64,000 nt of DNA, from assembly GCA_009869945.1 (NCBI GenBank), contig WIXG01000118.1:62001-126000 (forward strand). Reading direction: 5' to 3'. Made by a program: the position numbers and the translations under genes. The stretch comes from Mesaphorura yosii. Its lineage: Eukaryota > Arthropoda > Collembola > Poduromorpha > Tullbergiidae. Shown here one piece after another: positions 1 to 10,469 of this stretch. The notes under the pieces are model-generated. The model was not told the origin of the DNA, ran no database searches, and saw only the letters and a list, made by a program, of their open reading frames with translations. Numbering within the stretch: position 1 is the first letter of the stretch; each line of letters opens with the position of its first letter.

Positions 1-2282
1 TGTCGCCAGCATTCGCCGTGAAGGAAAGTCCGTACACTTTGTGTCCTGCATTTCCGGAGACATTAACCTCAGGTCCTTGCTCACCGTTTACTTTGACACC
101 CAATTTGGCTGATATCTTGCTCGATGCACACCGTGCACTCAGGTGGTACGTAGTTCCATCGGGGTACGGCGCTGTTGCTTGCTGATTCAGAGATAAGTCG
201 CTGCTTGTAGTTGTGAGGTAGCCGCTAAAACGCCCTCCCCAGGCGTAGTTTCCGTTCACACCACCATTGGATCCGAAGAACAGCGTCCATGGCGCCATTG
301 ACCCAGATTCGAAGTCGCCGTTCTGGATCAGATTCAACTTCAACGCTGGTATCGCGTTTTCGATCACCACAGTGGTAATTGATTGTGCTGGTGCGGTGTA
401 CGACAGGCGGAAGGCGTCGACAGACGGAGCTGCGATGTTGACATTTTGCTCGGATGCCGACGTTCTGGTGGCAGAAATAGCGCCGAGTGATACGAATGAA
501 GTGAGGTCGTACGTTGTGGATCGTGAGCCACTACCTCCATTAACGATGACAAGAACCTGTCAATGTCAATTATTCCAGAATTTAAACTTAATCATGAGGC
601 TGTATGCAGCTTGCTTTCTAAGTTGTCCTACCAAAACGTTCATCGTCGAGTCGAACGCGGCGACTGCGTCGGGGTCTGTAATGTGGACAATCGAGTATCC
701 TTTCCGTATGTATTTACTGAATTGTTTCACTGCATAGAATCCGGATCTGTAAACCACGTCATTTACTGTTGCATCCGTTCTGTATGGAACTTCGATGAGT
801 CCCCAGGCGTTCAGGGCTTCCATCGCTTGCCAATAAGCTAGTAAAGTAGGCAATGCCAATGTGGTTCATGATAACAAAGCATACTTATGTCATTCGGAAG
901 CCCGGAAAGCATAACGACACAAGCCATTGAGGTGTGCCTTTCATTGACTAACCCCAAGCTGACGGTGCCATGTCTCGTAAATCCAGCACAATTCGGTTTG
1001 CAATGTTCAATCCTTGCCCCATGTCATTCACTGGGGTGGACGCCCAGCCCCTGTAATTAATTTCAGCATATGGTTAGTACTGCTGTATTTAGTCCCGAAT
1101 TCAGATAGAGTTCGGATTACATTTCATCCATCCAGAGACTATGCCCACCGCGTTGTGCCAGAATATGCAAATAATCCCTTCGTCTGTTTCCATTGTCGGA
1201 ATAACCATGTGTATTAACTTTCGTGTACAAGTTACCGACTCCTTGAGCCGAGAAGTACTCCTGGGAAGCGACCTCGGTGTTGATCTGAGTCTCGTCAGCT
1301 ACGGTCATTTTTACGTAGTTCATTCCTTTGTCCTGCAATGCCTGAGCGACTGCCCTGATCACTGCTACCATTGTGGATCTGTTCATGTGGCATCCTTCTT
1401 GGTTTCCGTTCGGTCCCACCCACCATCCACGACCATCATCACCTTGCGGCTCATTGAACGGTGCGTAGTAGTCGAATGTTATGCCCCAAACGTCGTGGAA
1501 ATGGCGAATGACTTCTGTGGCGTAGTCTGCAAAGGCAACTGCATTCTGTGAGTCGAAGTTCACGTGCAGTGGAGCTCCATCGGCGTTGCCTTTCGAGCAT
1601 CCAGAAATTGTCATCCTAAAATCACAAATACAGTTCGTTTTTGACGCAACCCTGCAGCCCCTTTTTGGCACCGTTTACTGCTTCTGCTACTTACCATTGT
1701 GGCGGTGTATTTGAAAATGCTTCGAATGTGTCCACGCCCAGACGCTTCGCTTCATCGAGAATACGCCGTTGTCTTGGGTCTCTGCTCCCTGAAGCATTAA
1801 AATTAAGATGATGTGCATTTAAATTCACCACATGCAAACGCGTTAATGATACGATACACATTTGCTTACAGTCGTATGGAAGATCGGGTCCGTCTCGAAA
1901 CGATTCTGTGGCGCCACCGTCTCGATATGAGCCACAGTTAGAGGCCCCCAGGCTCGTGCCTCCGATTGTATACCTCACAATGTTAAAATTCAGCTCCTCC
2001 GGCTGTGAAGGTTTTGAATCGGATTTCATTTTCGAGTTTGTACTGTATTTACAGCTTATGACTTACAGAAAACAACGACGTTGCGACTTTGGCAATCACA
2101 TCGTCGTTCATGTGTCCGAGAACATCAGGCCACCACGCCAACGATGTGCCCCAACCCTCAAAAGAGTCCACGTACACCGCCTTCGGGTTGACAAAATATT
2201 GACCTTGGGCTTGTAAAACCAGCCAAGTTAGTGCGAACAGCAAGTTAAGGCAAATGTTGACGCTGCTCTGCGGCCACAACAT
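1..2282 (-). CDS. Secreted GH30-type glycoside hydrolase, endo-beta-1,6-galactanase-like (3' end outside window)
   Basis: The gene reads leftward from an ATG at 2282 and leaves the window at base 1. I see seven exons with GT-AG joins, roughly 2282-2068, 2008-1871, 1790-1695, 1616-1118, 1059-979, 838-631 and 557-1. The first exon starts with a signal peptide (hydrophobic LLFALTWLVLQAQG). The body resembles GH30 endo-1,6-galactanases of fungi and bacteria: FNEPQGDD carries the likely acid/base Glu, and LWMDEMGW, split by an intron, carries the likely nucleophile Glu. The last exon adds a beta-sandwich carbohydrate-binding-like region (NLIQNGDFESG onward). It should cut beta-linked polysaccharide of plant or microbial walls in the gut. 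Introns and a signal peptide show that it is a resident eukaryotic gene; origin by transfer is inferred. Substrate is not settled. Confidence 0.8.
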
Positions 2283-2392
2283 TTTGCTAAATGTGAATTA
2301 GTCAGGCTGGTTTTGATTTTGATGGCACCTCCGGTCAGAAACTACAGTAAATAATGCCGTGGCATTTGTATCAAAGACTCACGGAGCCAGCC

Positions 2393-2400
2393 CCTTTATA
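2393..2400 (-). promoter_or_regulatory. Probable TATA box of the GH30 gene
   Basis: The minus strand reads TATAAAGG here, about 110 bases upstream of the GH30 start codon. The spacing would leave a short 5' leader of about 80-90 bases. The motif and distance are seen; use as a promoter is inferred. Confidence 0.45.
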
Positions 2401-3118
2401 AATGATTTTATGATTCAAGTGCATTGCTGTTACAGTTTTCTAATTTATTTTAGTGATGACAAGATAACGCGTGAAAAACAAGACAACCGACAACGCAAGC
2501 GGCAAGCGCAAGGGTCATGCCGTCAGCGTCAACTCACACCTGCTCATAATTTTCCACTGCACCATGCGTATTGGTATTTTCGGCATTTAAAAGTGTGGCC
2601 AGGTGGAAACTTTCTGCGTTCGCTCCTGGAATGTGATGTTGACCTTTCCACCTTTGCTGTGTACTTCCACCAGTCAAAAGCAAAACCTTAGGCGTACACG
2701 ACACGACATAAATAGTATTTTATTCATCAAGTCTGAATACTTACTTACTCTTATTGTTTTAAGTACACCAAAGCTCAATTTATTGTGATTAAGCAATTGA
2801 CGAAGGTGAGAAAATATGTCGAGAACTCGTGCGCGTGAGGTTAGGAGGATACACAAATTAAGCTAGGAATGACGAGCTGAATGGCTACTTAACAATCTAA
2901 ACGACACTTATTACTTCAAGTTCACAACGTGGCATCACGTAAACATATCTAAACTTGAAACATTTACTTCCGTTTTCTGCTAGCTAACTTAGTTACAACT
3001 ATAACACTGGAAATAATGGAACCTAGACAAAGAGCACCCGAGCACGAGTACGAGAGATATTTGACACTAAACATCAACGAATAAATGTTCTCCCTGAGTT
3101 GAGGTCCACACCGTTGAA
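2401..3118. other. Intergenic, no gene seen
   Basis: This is AT-rich sequence between the GH30 promoter and the 3' end of the F-box gene. The right part is probably the F-box gene's 3' UTR. Short open frames here have no splice context and resemble nothing I recognise. Confidence 0.5.
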
Positions 3119-5474
3119 TTACAGGTCATCATCGTCATCATCGTCGTCTCCACCGCCGATGACGTCTTCCAACTCATTGTCGCACGACAGCACCATGCAA
3201 ATGCTCGGTGACTTTGTGGCTTTGATTTTCATGATGGTCGTGGGCCCGAGCTGAAAGGGAAACAGCAATTAGCAATTAGGTCTTAGGATCACAACATCTT
3301 GTGGACGAGCCACAAGCGCCAGCGACTGGGCAAAATGTTCTGTTCCAATTACCAATGCATTGTGAAGGAACAAGTAGGTCAATGAGTCCATTTTCAGGAA
3401 ACATTCTCGAACTGTTAAATCTGTCACAAACGTCCCATTCGCACAGTTGACTTCTAATCTTTCCAATTCTAAAACAACAGAATCAAGAAATTAAATTAGA
3501 AACCCAACCTTCCATCTGATCCAGGCTGAGCCTTAGGACTTACTTGTAAGATTTGTAATTGCTGCCTTTGTACGAGGAACATCTCTCAAACAATCGCAAT
3601 CATCAGGGCAGAAGATTGCATGAGGTCTCAAGCTTCGGCACTCTTCAAACGTGAATCCAGTGAATTCGGAGTCCAAATTAAGTGTCCCAGATGCAACAAC
3701 TTGTACATTGTTCAAGAGACTTCCGTTATCGATGCTAAATCTTAAGGTTAGCTCGTAAAGATTTAGACAATCTGACCAGATGCAGTGGAGTTTGTTTAGA
3801 GCCGTGTTGGGAGCGCACGGCAGGACCAAGTCCAATTTTCTGAGATTCGGACAATTTGAAATAATACGTCTTAGCGTGGGTTCTTCAAAGTGGAACAGCC
3901 CAAGCTCACGGAGTGACTCATTTGGTACTGGATTTAGAAGTTGCTCGGTGAAACTCTGGTCATCTGCTTTAAACTTTAGTGAGATTAATTCTTGCTTTGT
4001 TGGGGCTTCCGTTGACTGGAATTGACCGCCAGTTATGCGATGGCTGTGATTGCGAGCATTGATTTCGTTGAAAAACAGGAGGGGCGAGGCGAAATACTTC
4101 AATCTGATTAGGCTCTTGACTATCGGAATGTCCGTCTCATTGTACATGACGAGTGTCAAGTCTTCTAGCGTCTCCCTCAAGCTAATCAGAAATCTTTGCA
4201 CATGGTACGATGTGTTTATCAAACACAAGCTCCGCAGACGGAACCCTGCGTTGGTCAGTCGGATTATTTCGAAATCTGTGACGATTTCTTGCAGGAATAA
4301 TCTGGTGAGATTCGACGGACGATTCAAGCAAAGTGGCTTGATAATGAATGAAAGCCCATTATCCAGATCGACTGGAAGATTCGATTGATGAAAATCGCAA
4401 TTTAGTTCTTCCAAGTTGGGCATCATTCGGAAGAGATCATTTGTGATGAAATGAGAACCCGAATTTTCAAATGTTGATGATTTTGGTGGCGGAAGTATGT
4501 GTACCTTCTTACACTTAGGTAACAGGAGCGGGCAGGATGGTGTAGCTCCGGGTACAGGTTCTTGTGGCAATGCCAGGAGCGACGAATTTAATTTCAAGTT
4601 GAACATTGACCAAGAGATTGATTCCAAATTGGGACAGCACGATAGATATTCACGTAGATTGGATTCGTGGATCAAGTTCGGCCCAATGAGCCACTGCAAA
4701 TGCTTTAAGCTGTAGCCCATCATGGAAAATATTTTGTGCTTAAGACGCTGTCTTGATGCGTGTGATGGAGTTGGTTTCGGGCGAAATGGTACAAATTTGA
4801 CGCATTCAAACTTGGAGAAGGTAGCTGTGGTCTCAATCAAATGGCAGAAATCTAGACAACTATCATAATCGCCTAGGTTTATAGATATTTCCTTGCGCTT
4901 CAGCGTCTGCGGCGTGGCTTCCTCGCTCCAGAGCTTGCAAACGAGTCGGCAATTTGTCAGATCAGAGCTTGCAACGAAGCGCATCAAGTTCTTGACAACC
5001 TGAGTCAAAAAAGTAATAATAACACGTACGATTCTTCACAAATAGAGAATCACAATCTCTTCGTTCGAACACAGCATGAAACTTACCACGTTAATAAGTA
5101 GTGGATTCTTTTCATCATCCTCGTCCTGTCTGTCAGCAATTACTTCCTCTGAAGTCAGAGGTTTTGATAACGAATCGGCTTGTGCAAGCTGTGCAACGGT
5201 ATTCTGCAGTTCCTGATACGATGCTGTCACCTTGGATAGTTTCTGTGGAACGCCATTCATTGATTTAGCTAATTTTTAATAATCATTTGTCGACATTTTG
5301 TGTAGGATAATTGATAATTACCTTTTTCAATTTGTAATTTTCTGTCAAGAGTGTTGAGATGGTTTGCGCAGAATGCATGTCTACATCTTCGCCACCGTTA
5401 ACGTTGCTAGGATCAGTCGCTGCTTCCTCAGACCCAATGCTGATATCCCCTGGATCAAGCTTTGCTCGTTTCAT
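3119..5474 (-). CDS. F-box protein with leucine-rich-repeat-like region
   Basis: Five exons: about 5474-5320 (MKRAKLDPGD), 5260-5087, 5000-3541, 3468-about 3290 and 3253-3119. The splice from exon 2 to exon 3 joins NPLLINV to VKNLMRFV and NCRLVCKLWSEEA, which is the core of an F-box (about residues 110-150 of the protein). It is followed by some 450 residues of irregular leucine-rich repeats (for example CPNLRKLDLVLP and CLNLYELTLRF). The N-terminus has an acidic stretch and a possible coiled coil. The C-terminus ends in an Asp run, GGGDDDDDDDDL. F-box/LRR proteins recruit substrates to SCF ubiquitin ligases; the target here is unknown. No orthologue is recognised, and large F-box families of this type are common in springtails. 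The exon 4 donor is approximate. Confidence 0.7.
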
Positions 5475-6453
5475 TGTTACAATTTGCTAAAACAGTACAC
5501 AAGTTTATCACCAAGATTCTTTTCCGGTATAATTTTAATGACTACATGTGAACGCGACAGGTCACTCACTCACCTGTTTGACGCTTTAATGGTTTGTTAT
5601 GATTTTAAACGACGGCTATGAGCTATTCCAGACACCGAAACTTGAGTCAAATTAATTTGTCTATCAGATCTCCGAATAAACTGAATTATTTTAGAACTGT
5701 TTAGCTCTCGTTAATTCTTACTACTTCACTAACTAAACTAGCATTGACACAAAATATATTGATTGAGTCCGTTCGCTGGTAATTCTCCACTGCGCTACAA
5801 CTGTTTGACAAATAATTTTCGAAATGAAATATGCGCTATTATTCAGGTTTCTGGGTAGGGACTTACAAAAGTAAGTTCGAGTTCTCGCACCGAATGTGTG
5901 AATTTAAATTCATTTATGCTTTCCTCTCCTTGTCGTGCACTGAAACCGGTACTTTCTTAAGGTACGAAGTGTTGGTACAATGCAAATATCGATGTGATCC
6001 AAGGTCACCCCTACACGAGGAACCCAAACACCACAGTCTTACGCAAGCAGGTTAACTGAAATGGAATTTAGACTCAGTCTGCCCTCCACGTTGTTGTCTG
6101 TGTGCAGGCTCAGAGGTCATTTGGTTCGTTTCCGAAAGGAACGAATTCGCAAGATGTTCGAGGTCTTGAAATAGAGAGCTATTTTGAGGACAAGCTGCTA
6201 TGTACCAGGAATGAGACCTCAAGAAAATGACGCATGGCCAGAAACAAGAAACACGTGAACACGCACGAAGTGCGCAATAGCCAGTAACAATTCGTATGGC
6301 AGTCTTCTGTGTTTAGTGTTTATTTCTTTTAACTAATGAACATACTGGGTTGTTGCATGCGCTGGACAACTTTGTGTTGTTCAACAGCATAAATCCTAAG
6401 GCTTAAGGCTACTGTTTGGTATGTTTACGTTTTCACCCTAATTGGCTGGCTCC
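5475..6453. other. Intergenic, no gene seen
   Basis: This stretch lies between the start of the F-box gene and the 3' end of TIM9. It should hold the F-box promoter and 5' UTR. No coding frame, RNA gene or repeat stands out. Confidence 0.5.
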
Positions 6454-6753
6454 CTAAGATGATAATTGTACTGCTTGATTTTGCTGGATCAGTTGTTCAT
6501 TATTTCGTACTTGGATTTCTTGAAATCTCTCTGCAACGCGTTGATTGGTTTTCATGAACTTCTCCACACACGCTTCCACACATCGATTTTCTTGCGATTT
6601 GATGGTCCGAGATGTAAAATCCCACACACAGGAGCGAAAGCACCGTTCTGCGACGCGATTAAAGTTTCCAAGAAATTCACGAAACGTATTGACTTGTGTA
6701 GTATCAAGGTTGTTGACGTCAACGTTGGGAGATACGGTGGACGCCATGGTCAA
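6454..6753 (-). CDS. Tim9: Mitochondrial intermembrane-space chaperone TIM9
   Basis: A single coding exon of 99 residues. The twin CX3C signature of small TIM proteins is present: CFRSC near residues 38-42 and CVEAC near 58-62. Around it are FREFLGNFNRVAERCF and the C-terminal RVAERFQEIQVRNNEQL, both close to animal TIM9. The hexameric TIM9-TIM10 complex carries hydrophobic carrier precursors across the intermembrane space. Length matches the family, with a slightly longer N-terminus (MTMASTVSPNVDVNN). A second ATG two codons in is an equally good start. The gene lies head to head with THEM6. Confidence 0.92.
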   Translation of the reverse strand: MTMASTVSPNVDVNNLDTTQVNTFREFLGNFNRVAERCFRSCVWDFTSRTIKSQENRCVEACVEKFMKTNQRVAERFQEIQVRNNEQLIQQNQAVQLSS

Positions 6754-7506
6754 TGGCTCGACTTCCAGATTTAGGATGAATTCGGCGACAGCTCACCGAT
6801 TCCTTTTGACTCAACTCTTACCAATGATCCAGTGATGTCAATGAAAGATGTTATATCCTAAGAATTTACGAAATCAGATAGAATTCGAATAATGAAGGGA
6901 AGTGGCGTCGTTGACTGAAACAAGAACATCGCCTTCGCATTACGGTATTTGCGTCCCGTAGCCAGATTTTATTCTATTCAGTTACCTTAATAACTCCACG
7001 TGCCCACGTCACGCTAATTTAAGACTTCAGTCATGGTCCATGGTCGTTCCTTCAATCCAATTTGGAACCGTTGTGAAGTTAATTGTCGAGGAATGATGGT
7101 AATGCAGAGCAAATGTGCACATGTATCTCTTGGGTTTAAAGAACGTATTCCCGGCCGGTCTCGGGCCACTTTGTTTGCGTTTGGCTTTAGTGTATCATGT
7201 GTGCCAGTGTGTGTGGTCGTGATCATGAATATCAATGCGAGTGAGTCCAATACTGTTGTTTACTGTGAGATTTCAATTTCAAGCGTTAAAAGAAGATTTT
7301 GCCTCGAGGGTTAACTGAAAATTCGAATTCAAGACTATTGAACATCAGATCAAAGTTTGGCAACAAAACCAGTTTCTGTAACTGCATTCTAAAAGACCGT
7401 GAGCAGGAAAGGTTCACCACGCTTCAGTAAAATCTTTAAAGCTAATTTCAGAACTACCGCAGTGTAACTTGAATACGACAAAACTGCAAACATCACAGCG
7501 GCATCA
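6754..7506. other. Shared upstream region of TIM9 and THEM6
   Basis: These 750 bases separate two genes transcribed away from each other and so must hold both promoters. No clear TATA box is seen. Short open frames within it have no support. Confidence 0.4.
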
Positions 7507-8260
7507 TGGACTTGTGGTCAATCATAATCATTGTTCTGCTCATCCTGTACGTCTTCCTGGATGTCAACTATTTCTTCCGTGTGATTTCGGCGTACGTGTC
7601 AGCTCGATTGTTTCAGAAGAAGCTGCAACTTTTGGAGTCTGCGTCTATTTATGGTATGAATCAGCGAACATACTGATTTAGAGTTAGCAATTGCACTCCG
7701 CACGCATAGTCTTGTGGTGCTGAATATTTTATTGCCTGTTTAGGAATCTGTTTGCCCTCCGATGCGGATTTTCTTATGACCCACATGAACAATTCGCGAT
7801 ACTTACGTGAATATGATTTCGCAAGATTCAATTTCTTTGAGCGGACTGGGCTTCTGAAGGCGATCATGTCGAAGGGAGGCAACTTTCCAGTTTCGGCTAT
7901 CACAATTCGGTATCGACAGCCTTTATGGATGTTTTCGCCATACAAGGTATAGAATTTTCGAATGCAGGCCAAGACACATTGGCATTGGCATTTAATTCTC
8001 TTGATATTGATCTCATACAGATTGTCACAACTCCAGTCTGGTGGGATAGCAAGAATCTCTATTTGGATCAAAGAATCGTCACCCTTGACGGCGTAGCAAG
8101 GAGCATTGGATACACAAAAGTGGCTATCGTGAAGATTGATTTTGAAGAAATGGTCAAGAAGCTCTTTCCAGCCGTTGTCAAACCCAGCGTCCCAGAGGAT
8201 TTACAAGAATGGATTCAATCTAATGAACTCTCAAGCAGTAATATGAAAAAAGCTAAATAA
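7507..8260 (+). CDS. THEM6: THEM6-like hotdog-fold protein
   Basis: Three exons, 7507-7653, 7744-7946 and 8021-8260, give about 196 residues. The N-terminus is a signal anchor (MDLWSIIIIVLLILYVF). Exon 2 holds the family hallmark LPSDADFLMTHMNNSRYLRE, matching the LLHMNNARYLREADF block of vertebrate THEM6. The C-terminus keeps VPEDLQEWIQSNE. The fold is the 4-hydroxybenzoyl-CoA thioesterase hotdog, and the human protein is an endoplasmic-reticulum membrane protein. Thioesterase activity is not established for the family. The gene ends tail to tail with the oxygenase, only 82 bases away. Confidence 0.92.
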
Positions 8261-8261
8261 A
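8256..8261 (+). terminator. Poly(A) signal overlapping the THEM6 stop codon
   Basis: AATAAA covers the TAA stop at 8258-8260. The next coding sequence on the other strand ends at 8343, so a very short 3' UTR fits the crowded convergent arrangement. Use of this signal is inferred. Confidence 0.5.
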
Positions 8262-8342
8262 AGCAGACTCGGCTTGCACCGCTTCGATAATTTAAAGAAT
8301 TCAAAGATATGTGACTGCAAGTAAAGATTTTGTTTCTCTAGT

Positions 8343-9626
8343 TCAGTAAGACATTGCAGCATCGATGAGTTGTTGCGAAAACCCGTATGCATTCAGCGGA
8401 ATTTGTTTTGACAAGTGTTCCTTCCCTGGAAGTATTGTCGTGATTGGCCGGACTTCAGTGTCCGCGTCCGGGTCGACAAAGTAAATTATGCTCTGTCTTG
8501 GCTTTCGCAGCAGCCGTTCTTCCTCCATTATTATGACGCGGTGAGGCTGAGCAAAGTAACGAATCAATTGTAACTGAACTGTTGAGGACTGGCAATGTTC
8601 TATGAAGCTGCTGCTAACTGCCTGCTTACCGCTGCTGGAATCCGACCACCAGACCAAAGTTCAAGGAGTTGCCCTGTGTTTACCAGCACAGCATTCTCAA
8701 CAGGTATTAACGGGATCCAATTTCCTCCAGTTGTTTGGGCTTCGAGTCCACCAATCATATCTTGGAAGATCATTGTGACAGTTCCCCTTAATCAAATCGT
8801 AAAAAAATAGCCATGAAAGGTCGGTCACCGTGTTCCATCGTTTTATCGTTCCATTTGCGGCATTTTTTCCTTACCAGTCGCTGTGAGCTCCACACCGAAT
8901 GCATTTCTCCGGTTTCTTTACACCGTTCGCGTCAGCCAATGGAAAATAATACACAGAACGAATCTGGCTTTGCGTCTTAACCTTTGGGTCAACAATCCCG
9001 CGATGATTCTTCAGGAAGAAGTCCTCATCGTCCAACTCCAGGTAAATTGCAAAGGCTTGCAGAAGCTTCAGCGTCAAGTTGGCACAGTCAACACGCAGCT
9101 GCTCAAATGCTTTTTGGAAACCAGGCACTTCGGAAGGAAACTTATCGGGATTGTATCCGTCTTCACCCCAGACGTCCCACAGCTCCTTTAATTCCACCTG
9201 GTCCTTGGCATTTTCATCCAAGCTGAGAAACGACTCGCACTTTACTTTAATCAGCTTTTGATTTTGCTTGCATGCATCTTATGTGAAACTTACTACTCGT
9301 CTCCTGGCCCGGAGTATCCATTAAAAATTTGCCGTGGCACTTGTTTGCGATACTTTTGCTTGACCTCCGTTGGAAGTTCGAAGAAAGTTTTCGAGACTTC
9401 GCACAATTTGGAAATCTAAGCAAACAAAAGAGAATTAGGTCGAAATACGCGAAATGCCGGAGATAATTACCTTCTTCATATCAACTCCATGATTGACAAG
9501 ATACACAAATCCAATGTCGTGCAGGGAATTTCCGAATTTGTTTGCAAATTCTTTCAGGGCATGGGCAGGCACGTCTGCAAAGTTTCCAGCAATGCTGGAG
9601 CAATCAACAGTTGAAACCTTTTCCAT
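8343..9626 (-). CDS. 2-oxoglutarate/Fe(II)-dependent dioxygenase, isopenicillin-N-synthase-like family
   Basis: Five exons: 9626-9471, 9416-9294, 9222-8875, 8786-8630 and 8546-8343, about 329 residues. The N-terminal domain (VDCSSIAGNF, then GFVYLVNHGV) matches the DIOX_N domain. The iron ligands are visible: HSDW gives His-x-Asp, and the distal His is in AAPHRVII, formed by the join of exons 4 and 5. The co-substrate Arg-x-Ser is in PRQSIIYF. This family in animals is cytosolic and mostly uncharacterised; true isopenicillin N synthase is only one branch. A frame-compatible ATG exists at 9782, but an acceptor-like TTGTTATTGTTAG just upstream of 9626 supports a 5' UTR intron and the shorter start. 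Confidence 0.82.
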
Positions 9627-10469
9627 ATTCAATAAGTTTCTCGGGCTAACAATAACAACTGAATTGATAGAGTCGAGCGTCAAGAAAATACTGCACGGCC
9701 TTATGAAAAATACGTGACGCTGGTTGCTCACGAGCGTGAGCATCGTAAGTACAAGTACGTAATGGATAATGTCAATCATCATTAACTTCTTTTATTTATC
9801 AGCCATTTATCATCATCTTAACATTTATTGCGTGTGTGACCTTTGAACCACTAAGATTCATTTATGGCAGGGAGAAGCGAAGCTAGGACATGACTGCTTC
9901 ATTCCAGGGCAGTCAAGACAAAAATAGAACCAACAGACCAGTGTTGTCAACTCGTTCATTATCAGAGCTTGCCTTTATTGCTTTAAAGACATACATCACA
10001 TTTACCATTGAAATAAACAAGAACTGTAGAACGTTGCCTGCAACTTAACAAATATGAACAAAGATGACCAATAACAGGGGCAGCGAATAGCGAGCTGCAA
10101 AAAGTCATTAAGAATTATGACCGTGAATATGCAGGCATCTTAACTAAATTCTTAAATACAATAATGACAAGAAATATTAAAATGTGGGATTAAAGTGGCA
10201 ATAACAACATAGAACATAATCTTAGGTTAACTTCGGTCTTTATTACTCCCGTTAGAGTTTCGCACCTCGCACGCATAAATTAAGTCAGTCAGAGTCTCAG
10301 CGCAAAATAATATTTACATACTCCTGTCACAATACAAAAACGTTGGATTTTTCGGTTCAGATTTCAACGGGTAACTTCAATAAATGCAAAAATGCCATCA
10401 CATTCAAGTAAAGAACCGCGTTTGCAAGTTCCCAATCTCAGCACGTGTTACAAATTAACGAAGGAAGGT
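9627..10469. other. Upstream of the oxygenase and SUCO 3' UTR
   Basis: No coding frame is supported. The left part is the oxygenase 5' region, with an ATG-initiated hydrophobic frame that is probably untranslated. The right part is probably the long AT-rich 3' UTR of the SUCO-like gene. Confidence 0.4.

Noticed and set aside
8343-9626. True isopenicillin N synthase (beta-lactam pathway)
   Set aside because: Only the general family signature is present, and there is no neighbouring ACV synthetase or other pathway gene; many animal relatives are not penicillin enzymes.
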